Under the pieces are notes generated by a model. That model searched no databases. It saw nothing but the letters and a program-made list of their open reading frames with translations, and had not been told where the DNA came from. A program made the translations under genes and the position numbers. From contig CANMTO010000012.1 of assembly GCA_947500755.1 (NCBI GenBank), forward strand, positions 1 through 63,397: DNA of 63,397 bases, in the 5' to 3' direction. Source of the DNA: Flavobacteriales bacterium. Lineage in GTDB: Bacteria; Bacteroidota; Bacteroidia; Flavobacteriales_D; Crocinitomicaceae. Of the stretch, positions 1-9,633 are shown in pieces (within the stretch, counting starts at the first letter, position 1; each line of letters opens with the position of its first letter).

Positions 1-432
1 AATTACAATTTCACCTGAACCAAAAATACTTTCAAATACTTTACTTCCTATTTTAATGGGTAGTTCAAAGGATCTTCCAACCACCGACTCTTCTTCGATT
101 TGTTGCTCCCAGTTTTGACCTTCAAATTGTTTGTTCTTATACTTCAAATAGTCATCCAAGGACATGGATGTAGGGTTCCGGAACAGAAGTCCATCACCTA
201 CCGTTTGCTTAAACACGTAATGACCAGTTTCTGGGTCATATTCAATGGTTTGTTGCATGTTGGTGGGATCACCTAAATCAAAGGATTGTTGATTGTTATT
301 ATACGTGTTAAACGATGGATTAATTGGAAAAGGGAGCACGGGACCTTGGGCATATGATACACATGGAAAAAGGGCTAAAAGTAAGCCCAATACCCAAGCA
401 TTAGAAATAATATTTCTCTTACACCAATTCAC
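1..432 (-). CDS. sprA: SprA, T9SS outer-membrane translocon (N-terminal 144 residues, cut by window edge)
   Basis: Reading the minus strand from a GTG at 432 gives an open frame to the left edge. It starts with a Sec signal peptide (basic start, hydrophobic LGLLLALFP, likely cleavage after SYA) and continues with a segment resembling the SprA N-terminus (LFRNPTSMSLDDYLKY at about residues 82-97). SprA forms the very large beta-barrel pore of the type IX secretion system. The GTG shares its first base with the last base of the ruvA stop (TAGTG), so the two genes are probably translationally coupled. The ruvA-sprA order is familiar in Flavobacteriia. An in-frame stop about 30 bases upstream limits other starts to rare codons, so GTG is the best choice. 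Most of this protein, over 2000 residues in the family, lies outside the window. The identification rests on the N-terminus and context. Confidence 0.82.
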   Translation of the reverse strand, partial: MNWCKRNIISNAWVLGLLLALFPCVSYAQGPVLPFPINPSFNTYNNNQQSFDLGDPTNMQQTIEYDPETGHYVFKQTVGDGLLFRNPTSMSLDDYLKYKNKQFEGQNWEQQIEEESVVGRSFELPIKIGSKVFESIFGSGEIVI

Positions 433-1007
433 TATAATACTTTCAGGGCCTCCTTTATTAATGTTTCAACCGGTTCATTACCGGTATCCACGCGTTCTAT
501 TGCTTTTTCAGCAGCTTTTTTATCAAAGCCCAAAGAAACTAGGGCCGTTAACGCATCAAATCGATTTGTATTGTTTGCGCTGAATATATTTTGTGCTTGT
601 TCGGATAATTTCACGACTTTTCCTTTCAAATCAAGGATCACTCGTTGGGCGGTTTTAGCGCCAATTCCTTTGATTTTTTGAATCGTTACCACATCCTCCG
701 TTTGAATTGCCTTAGCAATGTCTTCGGGGACCATAGAAGACAACATAATCATCGCAGTATTTGGCCCAATTCCTGAAACACTAATTAAATGAATAAACAT
801 TTCGCGTTCTTCTTTGGCGTGAAAGCCATAAAGCAGATGTGCATCTTCCCGCACAATGAGTTTAGTAAAAACCCTCACTTGTTCCGAATCACCCAAGGCT
901 GAGAAGCAATTCAACGAAATTTTAACTTCGTAACCAACCCCACCGCAATCAATGATGAGTTCTGTTGGATGTTTTTCAACAAGGCGTCCTTGCAGTTGTG
1001 CAATCAT
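432..1007 (-). CDS. ruvA: Holliday junction branch migration protein RuvA
   Basis: A 191-residue protein of normal RuvA length. It starts MIAQLQGRLVEK, the OB-fold domain I that contacts the junction. A helix-hairpin-helix domain II follows (GIGPNTAMIMLSSM and IKGIGAKTAQRVILDLKGK, about residues 78-130), and then a flexible linker and a C-terminal domain III (ALTALVSLGFDKKAAEKAI) that binds RuvB. RuvA tetramers hold the four-way junction and load the RuvB motor during recombinational repair. The gene starts 3 bases after the maeB stop and ends in a one-base overlap with sprA, so it sits inside the sucA-to-sprA run. The partner nuclease gene ruvC lies 43 kb away on the plus strand. ruvB is not in the window. 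Confidence 0.97.
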   Translation of the reverse strand: MIAQLQGRLVEKHPTELIIDCGGVGYEVKISLNCFSALGDSEQVRVFTKLIVREDAHLLYGFHAKEEREMFIHLISVSGIGPNTAMIMLSSMVPEDIAKAIQTEDVVTIQKIKGIGAKTAQRVILDLKGKVVKLSEQAQNIFSANNTNRFDALTALVSLGFDKKAAEKAIERVDTGNEPVETLIKEALKVL

Positions 1008-1010
1008 ACT

Positions 1011-3275
1011 TTATTTATTTTGAGCGTCAATAACCGCCACTTTCACCATGTTAATTATTTCTCTAACGGTAGCTCCTAGCTGAACCACATGAATGGATTT
1101 TCTCATCCCAATAAGGATTGGTCCAACCGCATCACTATCAGTCATTTGCTGTAATAATTTATACGAGATATTTCCTGCTGACAAATTTGGAAAAATCAAG
1201 GTATTGACTTCTTTATTTGCTAGGGTGGAAAACGGGAATTTCTCTAGCAACAGATCTGAGTTAAGGGCAAAGTTTGCTTGAATTTCCCCATCCACAATTA
1301 AATTAGGGTGTTCCGCATGAAGCGTTGCAACGGCTTCTGCCATTTTTTCAGCATCCGGACCGGGAGAGGAACCAAAGTTGGAATAACTCAACAAGGCAAT
1401 TTTAGGTTGCACTTTAAGTTTCCGAATTGTTTTAGCCACACTGATGGTGATTTCTGCAATTTGACTGGCATTTGGATTCAAATTAACGGTAGTATCCGCC
1501 AGGAACATTGGGCCGCGTTTTGTATTCAAAATATACATGCCGGCAACAGTTTTAACATCCTTTTCAAGGCCAATAATTTGCAACAACGGTTTAACCGAAG
1601 ACCGATAGGAACGTGTTAAACCAGTAATCATCGCATCAGCGAAGCCCATATCAACCATCATAGCACCAAAATGATTTCGTTCACGCATCAACTTTACTGC
1701 CTCAAATTCAGTTAATCCTTTTCGTTTTCTACGTTCAAAGAACTCTTTTCCGAAATTAGTACGACGCTCCTCTTCTGAATCTGCTTTTGGATCAATAATG
1801 GTAACCTCGGGAAGTTCAACGTTATATTCTTCCATTAATGCGAGAATGACATCTCTATCCCCAAGGAGAATTGGAAAAGCGACTCCTTCTTCATAGGAAA
1901 CTTGTGCCGCCTTTAAGATTTTAGCATTATCTGCTTCAGCAAAAACAACCTTCTTTGGATTGCTCTGTGCTTTAGCCGTGATGTTTCGCATTAATTCATT
2001 ATCCAACCCTAAGCGAGCTTTTAATTCCGCCTCGTATTTCTGCCAATCTTTAATTGGATTTTTAGCTACACCGGAATCCATTGCTGCTTTTGCAACGGCT
2101 GGGGCCACGGAATAAATTAAACGCGGGTCTAGGGGCTTGGGGATGATTTGTTCTCGACCAAATGAAATGTTCTTCTCCCCGTAAGCTTCAATCACTTCCT
2201 CTGGGATGGTTTCCTTCGCAAGAGAGGCAATGGCTTTCACCGCTGCTAATTTCATTTCTTCATTAATGGTAGTCGCTCGAACATCGAGTGCTCCTCGGAA
2301 AATAAAGGGAAAACCTAAGACATTATTAACCTGATTCGGATGATCCGAACGTCCGGTCGCCATGATGATATCTTTACGAACTGACGTAGCATCTTTGTAC
2401 GAAATTTCGGGATCCGGATTAGCCAATGCAAAAACAATGGGGTCCTTAGCCATTTTCTTAATCATTTCTTTGTTTACAAGGCCCCCACGAGAAAGGCCTA
2501 AAAACACATCCGCTCCTTTAAATGCGTCTTCAAAAGAAACTTCTTTCTTATGGCTTGCAAAAAAAGACTTCATTTCATCAAGATCACTTCTAAATTCGCC
2601 AATCAATCCTTTCGAATCAAACATATAAATATTGGGAACTTTAGCTCCTAATGCCACATACATCTTCGCGCAAGACAAGGCAGAAGCACCTGCACCTGAG
2701 ATCACAATTTTAACGCGCTCAATTTTCTTTTTTGCCAATTCTAAGGCATTGAGTAAGGCTGCGGAGGAAATAATCGCTGTACCGTGTTGGTCGTCATGCA
2801 TGATTGGAATGTCCAATTCCGCTTTCAATCGACGTTCGATTTCGAATGCTTCGGGTGCTTTGATGTCTTCTAGGTTTATTCCTCCAAAGGTTGGTGCAAT
2901 TGCCTTAACCGTTTGAATAAACAACTCAGGATCTTTCGCATCAATCTCGATGTCAAATACATCAATATCTGCAAAAATCTTAAACAGCAATCCCTTTCCT
3001 TCCATCACTGGCTTGGATGCTTCCGGGCCAATATCGCCAAGTCCCAACACAGCCGTTCCGTTAGAAATTACGGCTACCAAGTTGGATTTACTGGTGTATT
3101 TATACACATCCTCTTTGTTCTCTGCAATTTTCAAGCACGGCTCTGCCACCCCTGGGGAATACGCCAAGGATAAATCGCGTTGAGAAGAATAAGGTTTCGT
3201 TGGAACTACTTCTATTTTGCCAGGTCTTCCCATCGCATGGTAATCCAACGCATCCTGCTTTCTAATTTTTGCCAT
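1011..3275 (-). CDS. maeB: NADP-dependent malic enzyme with phosphotransacetylase-like C-terminal domain
   Basis: A 754-residue protein with the usual length of the long MaeB form. Residues about 1-430 are the malic enzyme part, with [14 protein letters not shown], the nucleotide-binding [20 protein letters not shown], and [10 protein letters not shown] near the metal and malate site. Residues about 430-754 are a phosphate acetyltransferase-like domain ([40 protein letters not shown]), which in characterised MaeB proteins is regulatory, responding to acetyl-CoA, rather than catalytic. The enzyme decarboxylates malate to pyruvate and makes NADPH. It lies directly downstream of sucA-odhB, 13 bases from odhB, so TCA-cycle flux and pyruvate supply are probably co-expressed. 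The start ATG gives the standard [21 protein letters not shown] beginning. No key motif is missing. Confidence 0.95.
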   Translation of the reverse strand: MAKIRKQDALDYHAMGRPGKIEVVPTKPYSSQRDLSLAYSPGVAEPCLKIAENKEDVYKYTSKSNLVAVISNGTAVLGLGDIGPEASKPVMEGKGLLFKIFADIDVFDIEIDAKDPELFIQTVKAIAPTFGGINLEDIKAPEAFEIERRLKAELDIPIMHDDQHGTAIISSAALLNALELAKKKIERVKIVISGAGASALSCAKMYVALGAKVPNIYMFDSKGLIGEFRSDLDEMKSFFASHKKEVSFEDAFKGADVFLGLSRGGLVNKEMIKKMAKDPIVFALANPDPEISYKDATSVRKDIIMATGRSDHPNQVNNVLGFPFIFRGALDVRATTINEEMKLAAVKAIASLAKETIPEEVIEAYGEKNISFGREQIIPKPLDPRLIYSVAPAVAKAAMDSGVAKNPIKDWQKYEAELKARLGLDNELMRNITAKAQSNPKKVVFAEADNAKILKAAQVSYEEGVAFPILLGDRDVILALMEEYNVELPEVTIIDPKADSEEERRTNFGKEFFERRKRKGLTEFEAVKLMRERNHFGAMMVDMGFADAMITGLTRSYRSSVKPLLQIIGLEKDVKTVAGMYILNTKRGPMFLADTTVNLNPNASQIAEITISVAKTIRKLKVQPKIALLSYSNFGSSPGPDAEKMAEAVATLHAEHPNLIVDGEIQANFALNSDLLLEKFPFSTLANKEVNTLIFPNLSAGNISYKLLQQMTDSDAVGPILIGMRKSIHVVQLGATVREIINMVKVAVIDAQNK

Positions 3276-3288
3276 AAGTTGGTTTGGA

Positions 3289-4539
3289 TTATAATCCCAA
3301 TAATATTTGGGCTGGATCTTTTGCTCCGAATAGCATTCGTTCCGGATGTTCCAGCATTTCTTTCACTTTCACTAAAAATCCAACGGATTCTTTCCCGTCA
3401 ATTATTCTATGGTCGTAGGATAAGGCCACATACATGATTGGTCGAATTTCTACTTGACCATTCACCGCTACTGGGCGTTCCACAATGTTATGCATTCCAA
3501 GAATTGCGGATTGCGGAGGGTTAATGATTGGGGTAGACAACATGGAACCGAAAACTCCGCCATTGGTAATGGTGAAGGTACCTCCTGTCATGTCTTCAGG
3601 GGTAATTTTTCCGTCTCTCGCCTTTACTGCTAAGCGTTTGATTTCGCGTTCAATTTCAGCCAATGACATCTGCTCAGCATTGCGTAATATGGGAACCATC
3701 AATCCTTTTGGAGAAGATACGGCAATACCTACATCGGCATAGTCGTGAAAAATCATTTCATTTCCATCGATTTGACCGTTTACAGCAGGGAACAACTTTA
3801 GTGCTTCTGTTACTGCTTTGGTAAAAAAGGACATAAATCCAAGGTTGACTTCGTGATGTTTTGAAAACGCATCTTTATACTTTGAACGCAAATCCATGAC
3901 CGGTTTCATGTCGATTTCATTGAAGGTAGTTAACATCGCTGTTTCACTCTTTACCGCAACCAAACGTTCTGCAATTTTTCTACGCAGCATCGACATTTTC
4001 TCACGACGAGTTTCTCGCGTACCTCCCCAACCTGCGGAAGCCGTGGCATCAAAGCCTGCGGATAAGGCGTTCATTACGTCATTTTTTGTGATGCGTCCAT
4101 CTTTACCCGTGGCAATAATTCCGGTGGTATTAACCTTATTTTCCTCCATTAATTTAGCGGCAGCGGGAGAAGGAGTTCCTGCAGCATATGATGCTACTGG
4201 GTTTGGATTTGGCACTACAGCCTCCTCTTTTTTTGGTGCTGGAGCCGCAGCGGGTGGGCTTGCCACTTCTTTGGCTGGCGCGCTACCGGCTGGCTTGGCT
4301 GCACTGGTATCGATTAAACATACCACTTGCCCTACCTTAACGGTATCTCCTTCTTGCGCTTTAATTGAAATTACACCGCTTTGTTCAGCGGGTAATTCTA
4401 AGGTTGCTTTATCTGAATCTACCTCGGCAATGGCTTGATCTTTCTCCACATAATCTCCATCTGCGACTAACCATTGTGCGATTTCAACTTCTGATATTGA
4501 TTCCCCCGGAGAGGGCACTTTCATTTCAAGTATTGCCAT
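3289..4539 (-). CDS. odhB: 2-oxoglutarate dehydrogenase E2, dihydrolipoyl succinyltransferase
   Basis: A 416-residue E2 subunit. It carries one lipoyl domain at the N-terminus (DSDKATLE, attachment Lys at about residue 44). An Ala/Pro-rich linker follows, then a peripheral-subunit-binding domain ([18 protein letters not shown], about residues 124-160) and the acyltransferase core ending with the catalytic [16 protein letters not shown]2 transfers the succinyl group from the E1 reaction to CoA. I chose the ATG at 4539 ([14 protein letters not shown]). A TTG five codons upstream extends the frame into the sucA end but adds only MKNNI and is unlikely. The gene follows sucA after 4 bases, as expected for an E1-E2 pair. 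No E3 (lpd) gene is in the window. Confidence 0.96.
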   Translation of the reverse strand: MAILEMKVPSPGESISEVEIAQWLVADGDYVEKDQAIAEVDSDKATLELPAEQSGVISIKAQEGDTVKVGQVVCLIDTSAAKPAGSAPAKEVASPPAAAPAPKKEEAVVPNPNPVASYAAGTPSPAAAKLMEENKVNTTGIIATGKDGRITKNDVMNALSAGFDATASAGWGGTRETRREKMSMLRRKIAERLVAVKSETAMLTTFNEIDMKPVMDLRSKYKDAFSKHHEVNLGFMSFFTKAVTEALKLFPAVNGQIDGNEMIFHDYADVGIAVSSPKGLMVPILRNAEQMSLAEIEREIKRLAVKARDGKITPEDMTGGTFTITNGGVFGSMLSTPIINPPQSAILGMHNIVERPVAVNGQVEIRPIMYVALSYDHRIIDGKESVGFLVKVKEMLEHPERMLFGAKDPAQILLGL

Positions 4540-4543
4540 AATA

Positions 4544-7270
4544 TTATTTTTCAACTGTTAATTTAGCATACGCAAAAAGCGAATCGTATAGGTTGGATAA
4601 GCGTTTTTCATGCAATTTTTTGGAACCTTCCGCAGGGGCAGCACTTGCTCCTCTGTGAATGCCTACAAGGTTCAAAGCCCTTAAATTCATTGCCATGTAG
4701 GTCCAAGCTCCCATGTTTGCAGGTTCTTCTTGAGCCCAAATCACCTGGGTGGGACTATATTTTCCGATAATCTCATTGATTTGTTTCTCTGGAAGGGGAT
4801 ATAATTGTTCAACGCGCACAAAGGCCATGTTTTGTACTCCTAATTCCTTCGCTTTCACTTTCATTTCATAGTAGAACTTTCCAGAACATAAGACCACGGT
4901 GTCCACGTTATTTACATCCACCCCAGTATCATCTAACACTTCGCAGAAACCACCTTTTTCCATTGCTTCCAAGGTGGATGTAGCGTCTGGATAACGCAAT
5001 AACATTTTCGGGGAAAACACAACCAATGGTTTTCTGAAATCACGTTTTAATTGACGTCTGATTACATGGAAATGATTGGCGGGTGTTGAGGTATTCACAA
5101 TCTGCATATTCAAATCGGCACATTGCTGCAAAAATCGTTCAATTCTTGCGCTAGAATGTTCCGCTCCTTGTCCTTCGTATCCATGCGGAAGCAACAGCAT
5201 CAAGCCTGACTGTGTTGCCCATTTATCTTCGCCAGCAGAAATAAACTGATCAATCATAATCTGAGCACCGTTGAAGAAGTCTCCGAATTGTGCCTCCCAG
5301 ATGGTTAACCCGGTTGGGTGGGCTAAGGAATATCCATATTCAAATCCGAGTACTCCATATTCTGAAAGCAAGGAATTATAGACATAAAACTTCGCTTGAT
5401 GTTCACTTAAATAGTTCAGCGGTTCAATCTCTTCCTCTGTATCTTCCGTTATAACCACAGCATGCCGGTGTGAAAATGTACCGCGTTCAACGTCTTGCCC
5501 GGATAGTCTGACACTGTGTCCTTCATTCAGGAGCGTCGCATACGCCAACATTTCGGCAGTACCCCAATCCAATCTGTTGTTTTCAATCGCATTCAGACGA
5601 TCTTCATAAATCTTTGAGATTTTTCTAAAATACTTTTTATCCGCAGGAAGGGTGGCTAATTTTCTTCCCAATTCTTGCAGCACTTCTTTTGCAACTCCAG
5701 TTTCAGGAGATTTCTCAAAATCAAGGGCTTTCCCGTGTCGGAAACCTTCCCATGTTGCACTTAAGAAATCAAATACTTGGGCCTTGTCGTTCTTGCGAGC
5801 AATTTCAACTTCAGATTCTAGGAATTGAATGTATTGTTCTTCGATGTGTTTTGCTGTTTCTTCCGTCAAGACACCCTCCGCTTCTAATTGACGCTGATAA
5901 ATCACTTTAGGATTAGGGTGCTTCATGATGATATCATAGAGGGTCGGCTGTGTAAACTTGGGCTCATCGCCTTCATTGTGTCCGTACTTTCTGTAGCACA
6001 ATAAGTCGATAAAGATATCGCGCTTGAATTCTTGGCGATACGCTACCGCAATTTCCATGGCCTGCACGACCGCCTCAACATCGTCTCCATTCACATGAAA
6101 AACCGGAGAAAGCGTGGTCTTAGCGACATCCGTACAATAGGTAGAAGACCTGCCATCTAAATAGTTAGTAGTAAAGCCCACTTGATTGTTTACCACAATG
6201 TGTATGGTACCTCCTACTCGGTATCCATCTAATTGGGCCATTTGTATGGTTTCATATACAATTCCTTGTCCGGCAATCGCGGCATCCCCATGAATTAAAA
6301 CAGGACAAATCTTGTCCTCGCTGTGTAACACATGATCAATTTTTGCGCGAGCAATGCCCTCAACTACGGTATTTACCGCCTCGAGATGCGAAGGATTGGG
6401 TGCCAAGGTCAAGCCCAGTTCCTGTCCGCTGTCCAAGGTAATATGGGTGGTAAACCCTTGATGATACTTCACGTCCCCATCAAAAGACACCTCAAAATCA
6501 AATTCTTTTCCTTCGAATTCCGAGAAAATGTCACTGGGCTTTTTGTTAAAAATATTGGCAAGGGTATTTAAGCGGCCACGGTGCGACATTCCCATAACAA
6601 AATAAGAAATACCTGCTTCCGATCCTTTATGAATAAGGGTGTCAAGGGCGGGGATTAATGCCTCTCCTCCTTCGATGGAGAACCGTTTTTGCCCGACAAA
6701 CTTTTTACCTAAAAACGATTCAAACGCTGATGCTTGTGTGAGTTTTTCAAAAATCTTTAGTTTCCGAGTAACATCGAGGACCGGTCTATTTTTCAATTCA
6801 ATGCGATTTTTCATCCAAGCAAGGCGTTCAGGATGACGCATGTAAATAAATTCAATGCCAATTGATTGGCAATACGTTAATTCGAGGTGTTGAATAATCT
6901 CGTTTAGCGTTGCCGGACCAATACCAATTTCCTCCCCAGCCTGGAAGATTAGGGTCAAGTCGGCTTGAGCTAATCCAAAATTCTCAACTTCCAGGGTTGG
7001 TAAATATTTTCTACGTTCCCGAACGGGGTTGGTTTTCGTAAACAAATGCCCTCGAGTTCGGTAGGCATTAATCAAATTGATTACATTAAATTCTTTTTGG
7101 AAATTCTCAGGGATCCCTCCGGCAGCAGAGAAATCAGTTTGCGCAAATTCAAAACCCTCAAAGAACTTCTGCCAACTTAAATCAACAGTAGTTGGGTCTT
7201 GTTTGTATTGGTTATAGAGATGCTCAATGGCATTTACATCAGCGTTCCCCACATATGAAATTTTATCCAT
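4544..7270 (-). CDS. sucA: 2-oxoglutarate dehydrogenase E1 component
   Basis: A 908-residue thiamine-diphosphate enzyme of normal SucA length. It opens with the short E1 N-terminal segment ([20 protein letters not shown]). The core carries [15 protein letters not shown] and the TPP/Mg region [19 protein letters not shown] with VNNQVGFTT, and the transketolase-like pyrimidine domain has [19 protein letters not shown]. It decarboxylates 2-oxoglutarate and succinylates the lipoyl group of E2. It is probably the first gene of an operon running through odhB, maeB and ruvA to sprA. A consensus TAACTTTG box lies 27 bases upstream of the ATG. No oddities were seen. E1 of this size commonly associates with OdhB in the TCA cycle. 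Confidence 0.97.
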   Translation of the reverse strand: MDKISYVGNADVNAIEHLYNQYKQDPTTVDLSWQKFFEGFEFAQTDFSAAGGIPENFQKEFNVINLINAYRTRGHLFTKTNPVRERRKYLPTLEVENFGLAQADLTLIFQAGEEIGIGPATLNEIIQHLELTYCQSIGIEFIYMRHPERLAWMKNRIELKNRPVLDVTRKLKIFEKLTQASAFESFLGKKFVGQKRFSIEGGEALIPALDTLIHKGSEAGISYFVMGMSHRGRLNTLANIFNKKPSDIFSEFEGKEFDFEVSFDGDVKYHQGFTTHITLDSGQELGLTLAPNPSHLEAVNTVVEGIARAKIDHVLHSEDKICPVLIHGDAAIAGQGIVYETIQMAQLDGYRVGGTIHIVVNNQVGFTTNYLDGRSSTYCTDVAKTTLSPVFHVNGDDVEAVVQAMEIAVAYRQEFKRDIFIDLLCYRKYGHNEGDEPKFTQPTLYDIIMKHPNPKVIYQRQLEAEGVLTEETAKHIEEQYIQFLESEVEIARKNDKAQVFDFLSATWEGFRHGKALDFEKSPETGVAKEVLQELGRKLATLPADKKYFRKISKIYEDRLNAIENNRLDWGTAEMLAYATLLNEGHSVRLSGQDVERGTFSHRHAVVITEDTEEEIEPLNYLSEHQAKFYVYNSLLSEYGVLGFEYGYSLAHPTGLTIWEAQFGDFFNGAQIMIDQFISAGEDKWATQSGLMLLLPHGYEGQGAEHSSARIERFLQQCADLNMQIVNTSTPANHFHVIRRQLKRDFRKPLVVFSPKMLLRYPDATSTLEAMEKGGFCEVLDDTGVDVNNVDTVVLCSGKFYYEMKVKAKELGVQNMAFVRVEQLYPLPEKQINEIIGKYSPTQVIWAQEEPANMGAWTYMAMNLRALNLVGIHRGASAAPAEGSKKLHEKRLSNLYDSLFAYAKLTVEK

Positions 7271-7296
7271 CTTTAGCTCCGGATTTTAGTCGTACG

Positions 7297-7304
7297 CAAA
7301 GTTA
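7297..7304 (-). promoter_or_regulatory. Bacteroidota-type -7 promoter box upstream of sucA
   Basis: The minus strand reads TAACTTTG, a perfect match to the Bacteroidota -7 consensus TAnnTTTG, 26 bases before the sucA ATG. This implies a short leader of roughly 20 bases. A convincing TTTG -33 element at the right spacing is not clear, so the call rests on the -7 box and its position in the gap between the DUF423 gene and sucA. Confidence 0.5.
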
Positions 7305-7327
7305 TCAAATTACAAGGAATTCCCCTA

Positions 7328-7717
7328 CTAATCGGCTTTATTTGTGGCGTACTTAATTCCGATCACCAAGACAGAACTGATCATTAATAGTCCTCCGAGG
7401 GGTGTGATTGGGCCAAGAAAGGAAAGATTTACGTGCGTTATTTCGGCAGCAACAAGCCCATAAATTGAACCAGAAAAGCAGGCTAATCCAACCAAGAAGA
7501 GCACAATCCATCGTTTAAATTGGGCCTGATGAAACGTTGATTGAAAGGAAAGGATTAAGAGTAAAAGCGCTCCATAAATCTGATATCTCACCGCTGTTTC
7601 AAAGGCAAGCTGCCATTTCACCGCAACAATCTCCTTTAGCGCGTGGGCACCGAAAGCGCCACAAGCAATGGATAGGGCAAAAATTATAAGGGCAATAAGC
7701 GTCAACTTTCGATTCAT
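7328..7717 (-). CDS. DUF423 family small membrane protein
   Basis: A 129-residue hydrophobic protein with about four membrane segments: residues 5-25, 43-62, 70-90 and 98-120. It has the DUF423 features GAFGAHALK near the N-terminus and FSGSIY and LGPITPLGGLLMI further on. The family (Escherichia coli YgdD is a member) sits in the inner membrane and has no settled biochemical role. The length is normal for the family. It lies 57 bases upstream of sucA on the same strand, but sucA has its own likely promoter, so shared transcription is uncertain. The gene is divergent from the lipoprotein gene at 7769, with only 51 bases between the start codons. Confidence 0.85.
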   Translation of the reverse strand: MNRKLTLIALIIFALSIACGAFGAHALKEIVAVKWQLAFETAVRYQIYGALLLLILSFQSTFHQAQFKRWIVLFLVGLACFSGSIYGLVAAEITHVNLSFLGPITPLGGLLMISSVLVIGIKYATNKAD

Positions 7718-7731
7718 TATCTTGTTTTATT

Positions 7732-7739
7732 CAAAAGTA
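7732..7739 (-). promoter_or_regulatory. -7 promoter box for the DUF423 gene
   Basis: The minus strand reads TACTTTTG, a match to TAnnTTTG, 14 bases upstream of the ATG at 7717. It lies back to back with a plus-strand candidate box at 7742-7749, so the two divergent promoters would overlap. No clear -33 element was found. Confidence 0.4.
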
Positions 7740-7741
7740 TA

Positions 7742-7749
7742 TATCTTCG
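7742..7749 (+). promoter_or_regulatory. Candidate promoter for the lipoprotein-mrp-nifU run
   Basis: TATCTTCG differs from TAnnTTTG at one base and is preceded, after 17 bases, by a TTG at 7722-7724, which is close to the expected -33 spacing. The ATG it would serve is at 7769. The same TATATCTTCG string recurs upstream of the first TonB receptor at 54605, which supports its being a real element. Confidence 0.4.
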
Positions 7750-7768
7750 CTGACATATAATTCATCTC

Positions 7769-8314
7769 ATGAAACAGAATCTTCTTGTTCTTTTATTTCT
7801 TGGATTATTGTGGTCGTGTAACAACATGGATAATAAGCAAGCGATTTCTGAGGATTACTATCAATTCAAAGCTGTTGACCTGAGCCCTTACGACTTGGAT
7901 GCCACCTTATTTATCCCCGATGAAACGGCTGGAATTGGAGCATCCTTTCAAACTACGATTGAACATGAGGAGGAATTCAAATGGAAAGTCATGGCCGGAC
8001 CAAATTTCCGATTATTTATTGAAGATTGGGGGGATAACGCTAGTAAATTAGAGGAGTTTAAAAAATCACTTCAAGAAGACGATGTTTTCAAGGTATCAAT
8101 TATCTCCGATGAGGGTGATTGCATTATTTACAAACGGCAATTAATCAAACACATTAATGTCCCAAAATACAAACATGTATCTTATCACATCTACAGCTTA
8201 ATCAAGTTAGGCGAATATTATTACGAGATAAAAAACAAAGCAAGCGGCGATAGCAAAACCGTGATTGATCTTATGAAAAAGTCCGTAAAATCCTTTAAAA
8301 TAAAATCCAATTGA
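7769..8314 (+). CDS. Predicted lipoprotein of unknown function
   Basis: A 181-residue protein with a lipoprotein signal peptide: MKQNLLVLLFLGLLWSC, with Cys17 in a lipobox-like LWSC. The remainder is soluble and rich in acidic and basic residues, with no motif I recognise. The pattern of short beta-rich segments (YYQFKAVDLSPYDLDATLFI, FKWKVMAGPNFRLFIED) suggests a compact domain. The final AAT TGA overlaps the TTG start of mrp, so it is probably the first gene of a three-gene run with mrp and the NifU-like gene. Whether it has any link with Fe-S cluster assembly is unknown, and the pairing may only reflect shared transcription. Its function is not assigned. Confidence 0.75.
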   Translation: MKQNLLVLLFLGLLWSCNNMDNKQAISEDYYQFKAVDLSPYDLDATLFIPDETAGIGASFQTTIEHEEEFKWKVMAGPNFRLFIEDWGDNASKLEEFKKSLQEDDVFKVSIISDEGDCIIYKRQLIKHINVPKYKHVSYHIYSLIKLGEYYYEIKNKASGDSKTVIDLMKKSVKSFKIKSN

Positions 8315-9372
8315 TTTCAAGAGAAGCTGTATTAAACGCATTAGCAAACATTCCAGACCCAGATTCCAAACAAGACATTGTTAGCGCTAATTTGCTTGGA
8401 AATATTGAAATCGATGAGACGCGTATTTTCGTACAAGTGAACAGTGTTAACCCAGCATTACATGCCAGAAAACGCATGGAAGAAGCGGTCAGATTTAGAT
8501 TAACCAAAGAATTTGGTGAGGATTTAAGGATTGAATGTGAAGTTAGAGCCGTTTCAGGTGTTGAGCGTAAAGGTAGGCGCAGTGTGCTTCCTGAAGTTAC
8601 TCATGTGGTGGCGATTGCTTCCGGTAAAGGCGGGGTTGGAAAATCTACCTTAACTGCCAACTTAGCTGTGGGATTAGCTCAAGCAGGATTCAGTGTTGGA
8701 TTAATTGATGCGGACATTTATGGTCCGAGTATCCCGACTATGTTCGATGTAGTTGGTCACCGTCCCACGATGGTAGAGGTCAATGGGAAATCCATGATTG
8801 AACCGGTGGTGAACTATAATGTTAAACTTTTATCAATTGGTTTTTTCACAGACCAAGAAAATGCAGTGGTTTGGAGAGGACCAATGGCATCAAAGGCCCT
8901 CACCCAATTGATTACGGAAGGAAACTGGGGGACATTGGATTATTTGTTGATTGATTTACCTCCAGGAACAGGAGACATCCATTTATCGTTGTTACAAACC
9001 TTACCATTAGATGGTGTTGTTATCATTAGTACACCACAAGAGGTTGCGTTGGCTGATGCACGACGAGGCATCAATATGTTCAGGGTGGATGGACTTAACG
9101 TACCCATTGTTGGAATCGTTGAAAATATGGCTTGGTTTACGCCTGAAGAATTGCCAGAAAACAAATACTACATTTTCGGAAGAGACGGTGCAAAGAATTT
9201 AGCAAACGGGATGGGAATTGAATTTCTTGGTGCGATACCCTTAGTTCAGAGCATACGAGAAGCGGGAGATGTGGGGCGCCCTGCCGTACTTCAGAAAGGT
9301 TCCGCCATTGGATTGGCATTTGAAGAATTAGTTCATACTTTTACAACTCGGCTAAACGCTATAAAAAAATAA
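8311..9372 (+). CDS. Mrp/NBP35-family P-loop ATPase (Fe-S carrier family)
   Basis: A 353-residue protein. Residues about 1-90 are an MIP18 (DUF59)-type domain (REAVLNALANIPDPDS). The ATPase follows with the deviant Walker A ASGKGGVGKSTLTANLA (about residues 107-123), LIDADIYGPSIPTMF and DYLLIDLPPGTGDIHLSL. ApbC/Mrp proteins bind and transfer Fe-S clusters. The usual C-terminal Cys pair is absent here: the whole protein has a single Cys, near residue 76, and the matching region reads VENMAWFTPEELPENKYYIF. The start is TTG at 8311, inside the stop of the preceding gene. It is favoured because it gives the standard N-terminus. The NifU-like gene 9 bases downstream carries a CxxC and may supply the cluster site. 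Confidence 0.92.
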   Translation: MISREAVLNALANIPDPDSKQDIVSANLLGNIEIDETRIFVQVNSVNPALHARKRMEEAVRFRLTKEFGEDLRIECEVRAVSGVERKGRRSVLPEVTHVVAIASGKGGVGKSTLTANLAVGLAQAGFSVGLIDADIYGPSIPTMFDVVGHRPTMVEVNGKSMIEPVVNYNVKLLSIGFFTDQENAVVWRGPMASKALTQLITEGNWGTLDYLLIDLPPGTGDIHLSLLQTLPLDGVVIISTPQEVALADARRGINMFRVDGLNVPIVGIVENMAWFTPEELPENKYYIFGRDGAKNLANGMGIEFLGAIPLVQSIREAGDVGRPAVLQKGSAIGLAFEELVHTFTTRLNAIKK

Positions 9373-9381
9373 GCAGTTACT

Positions 9382-9618
9382 ATGGAAAGCATTGAACAAA
9401 GAGTAAGCTCCGCCATTTCATTAATTCGACCGTTTCTTAATGATGACGGCGGTGACGTTGAATTGGTGGAAGTAACCTCGGACCGCATTGTAAAAGTTCG
9501 GTTAACCGGTTCATGCAGTGATTGTTCAATGAAACAATCTACCTTGCGCGGTGGAATCGAAGAAACCATAAAAAAGGCGGTTCCTGAGATCACCTCTGTT
9601 GTTGCCGTTGAAGATTAA
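9382..9618 (+). CDS. NifU C-terminal-like scaffold protein
   Basis: A 78-residue protein made only of the NifU C-terminal (Nfu) domain. It has the conserved LIRPFLNDDGGDVELVEV at about residues 14-31 and the CSDC motif at residues 45-48 followed by MKQSTLRGGIE. Nfu proteins bind a [4Fe-4S] cluster between subunits through the CxxC and deliver it to target enzymes. The gene lies 9 bases after mrp and is almost certainly co-transcribed with it. It ends 15 bases before the convergent aldehyde dehydrogenase. The short length is normal for single-domain Nfu proteins in Bacteroidota. Confidence 0.93.
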   Translation: MESIEQRVSSAISLIRPFLNDDGGDVELVEVTSDRIVKVRLTGSCSDCSMKQSTLRGGIEETIKKAVPEITSVVAVED

Positions 9619-9633
9619 TTCAACACGCTTTGG

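Noticed and set aside
293..583. Plus-strand frame across the sprA start and ruvA end.
   Set aside because: It is antisense to two well supported minus-strand genes and has no family features.
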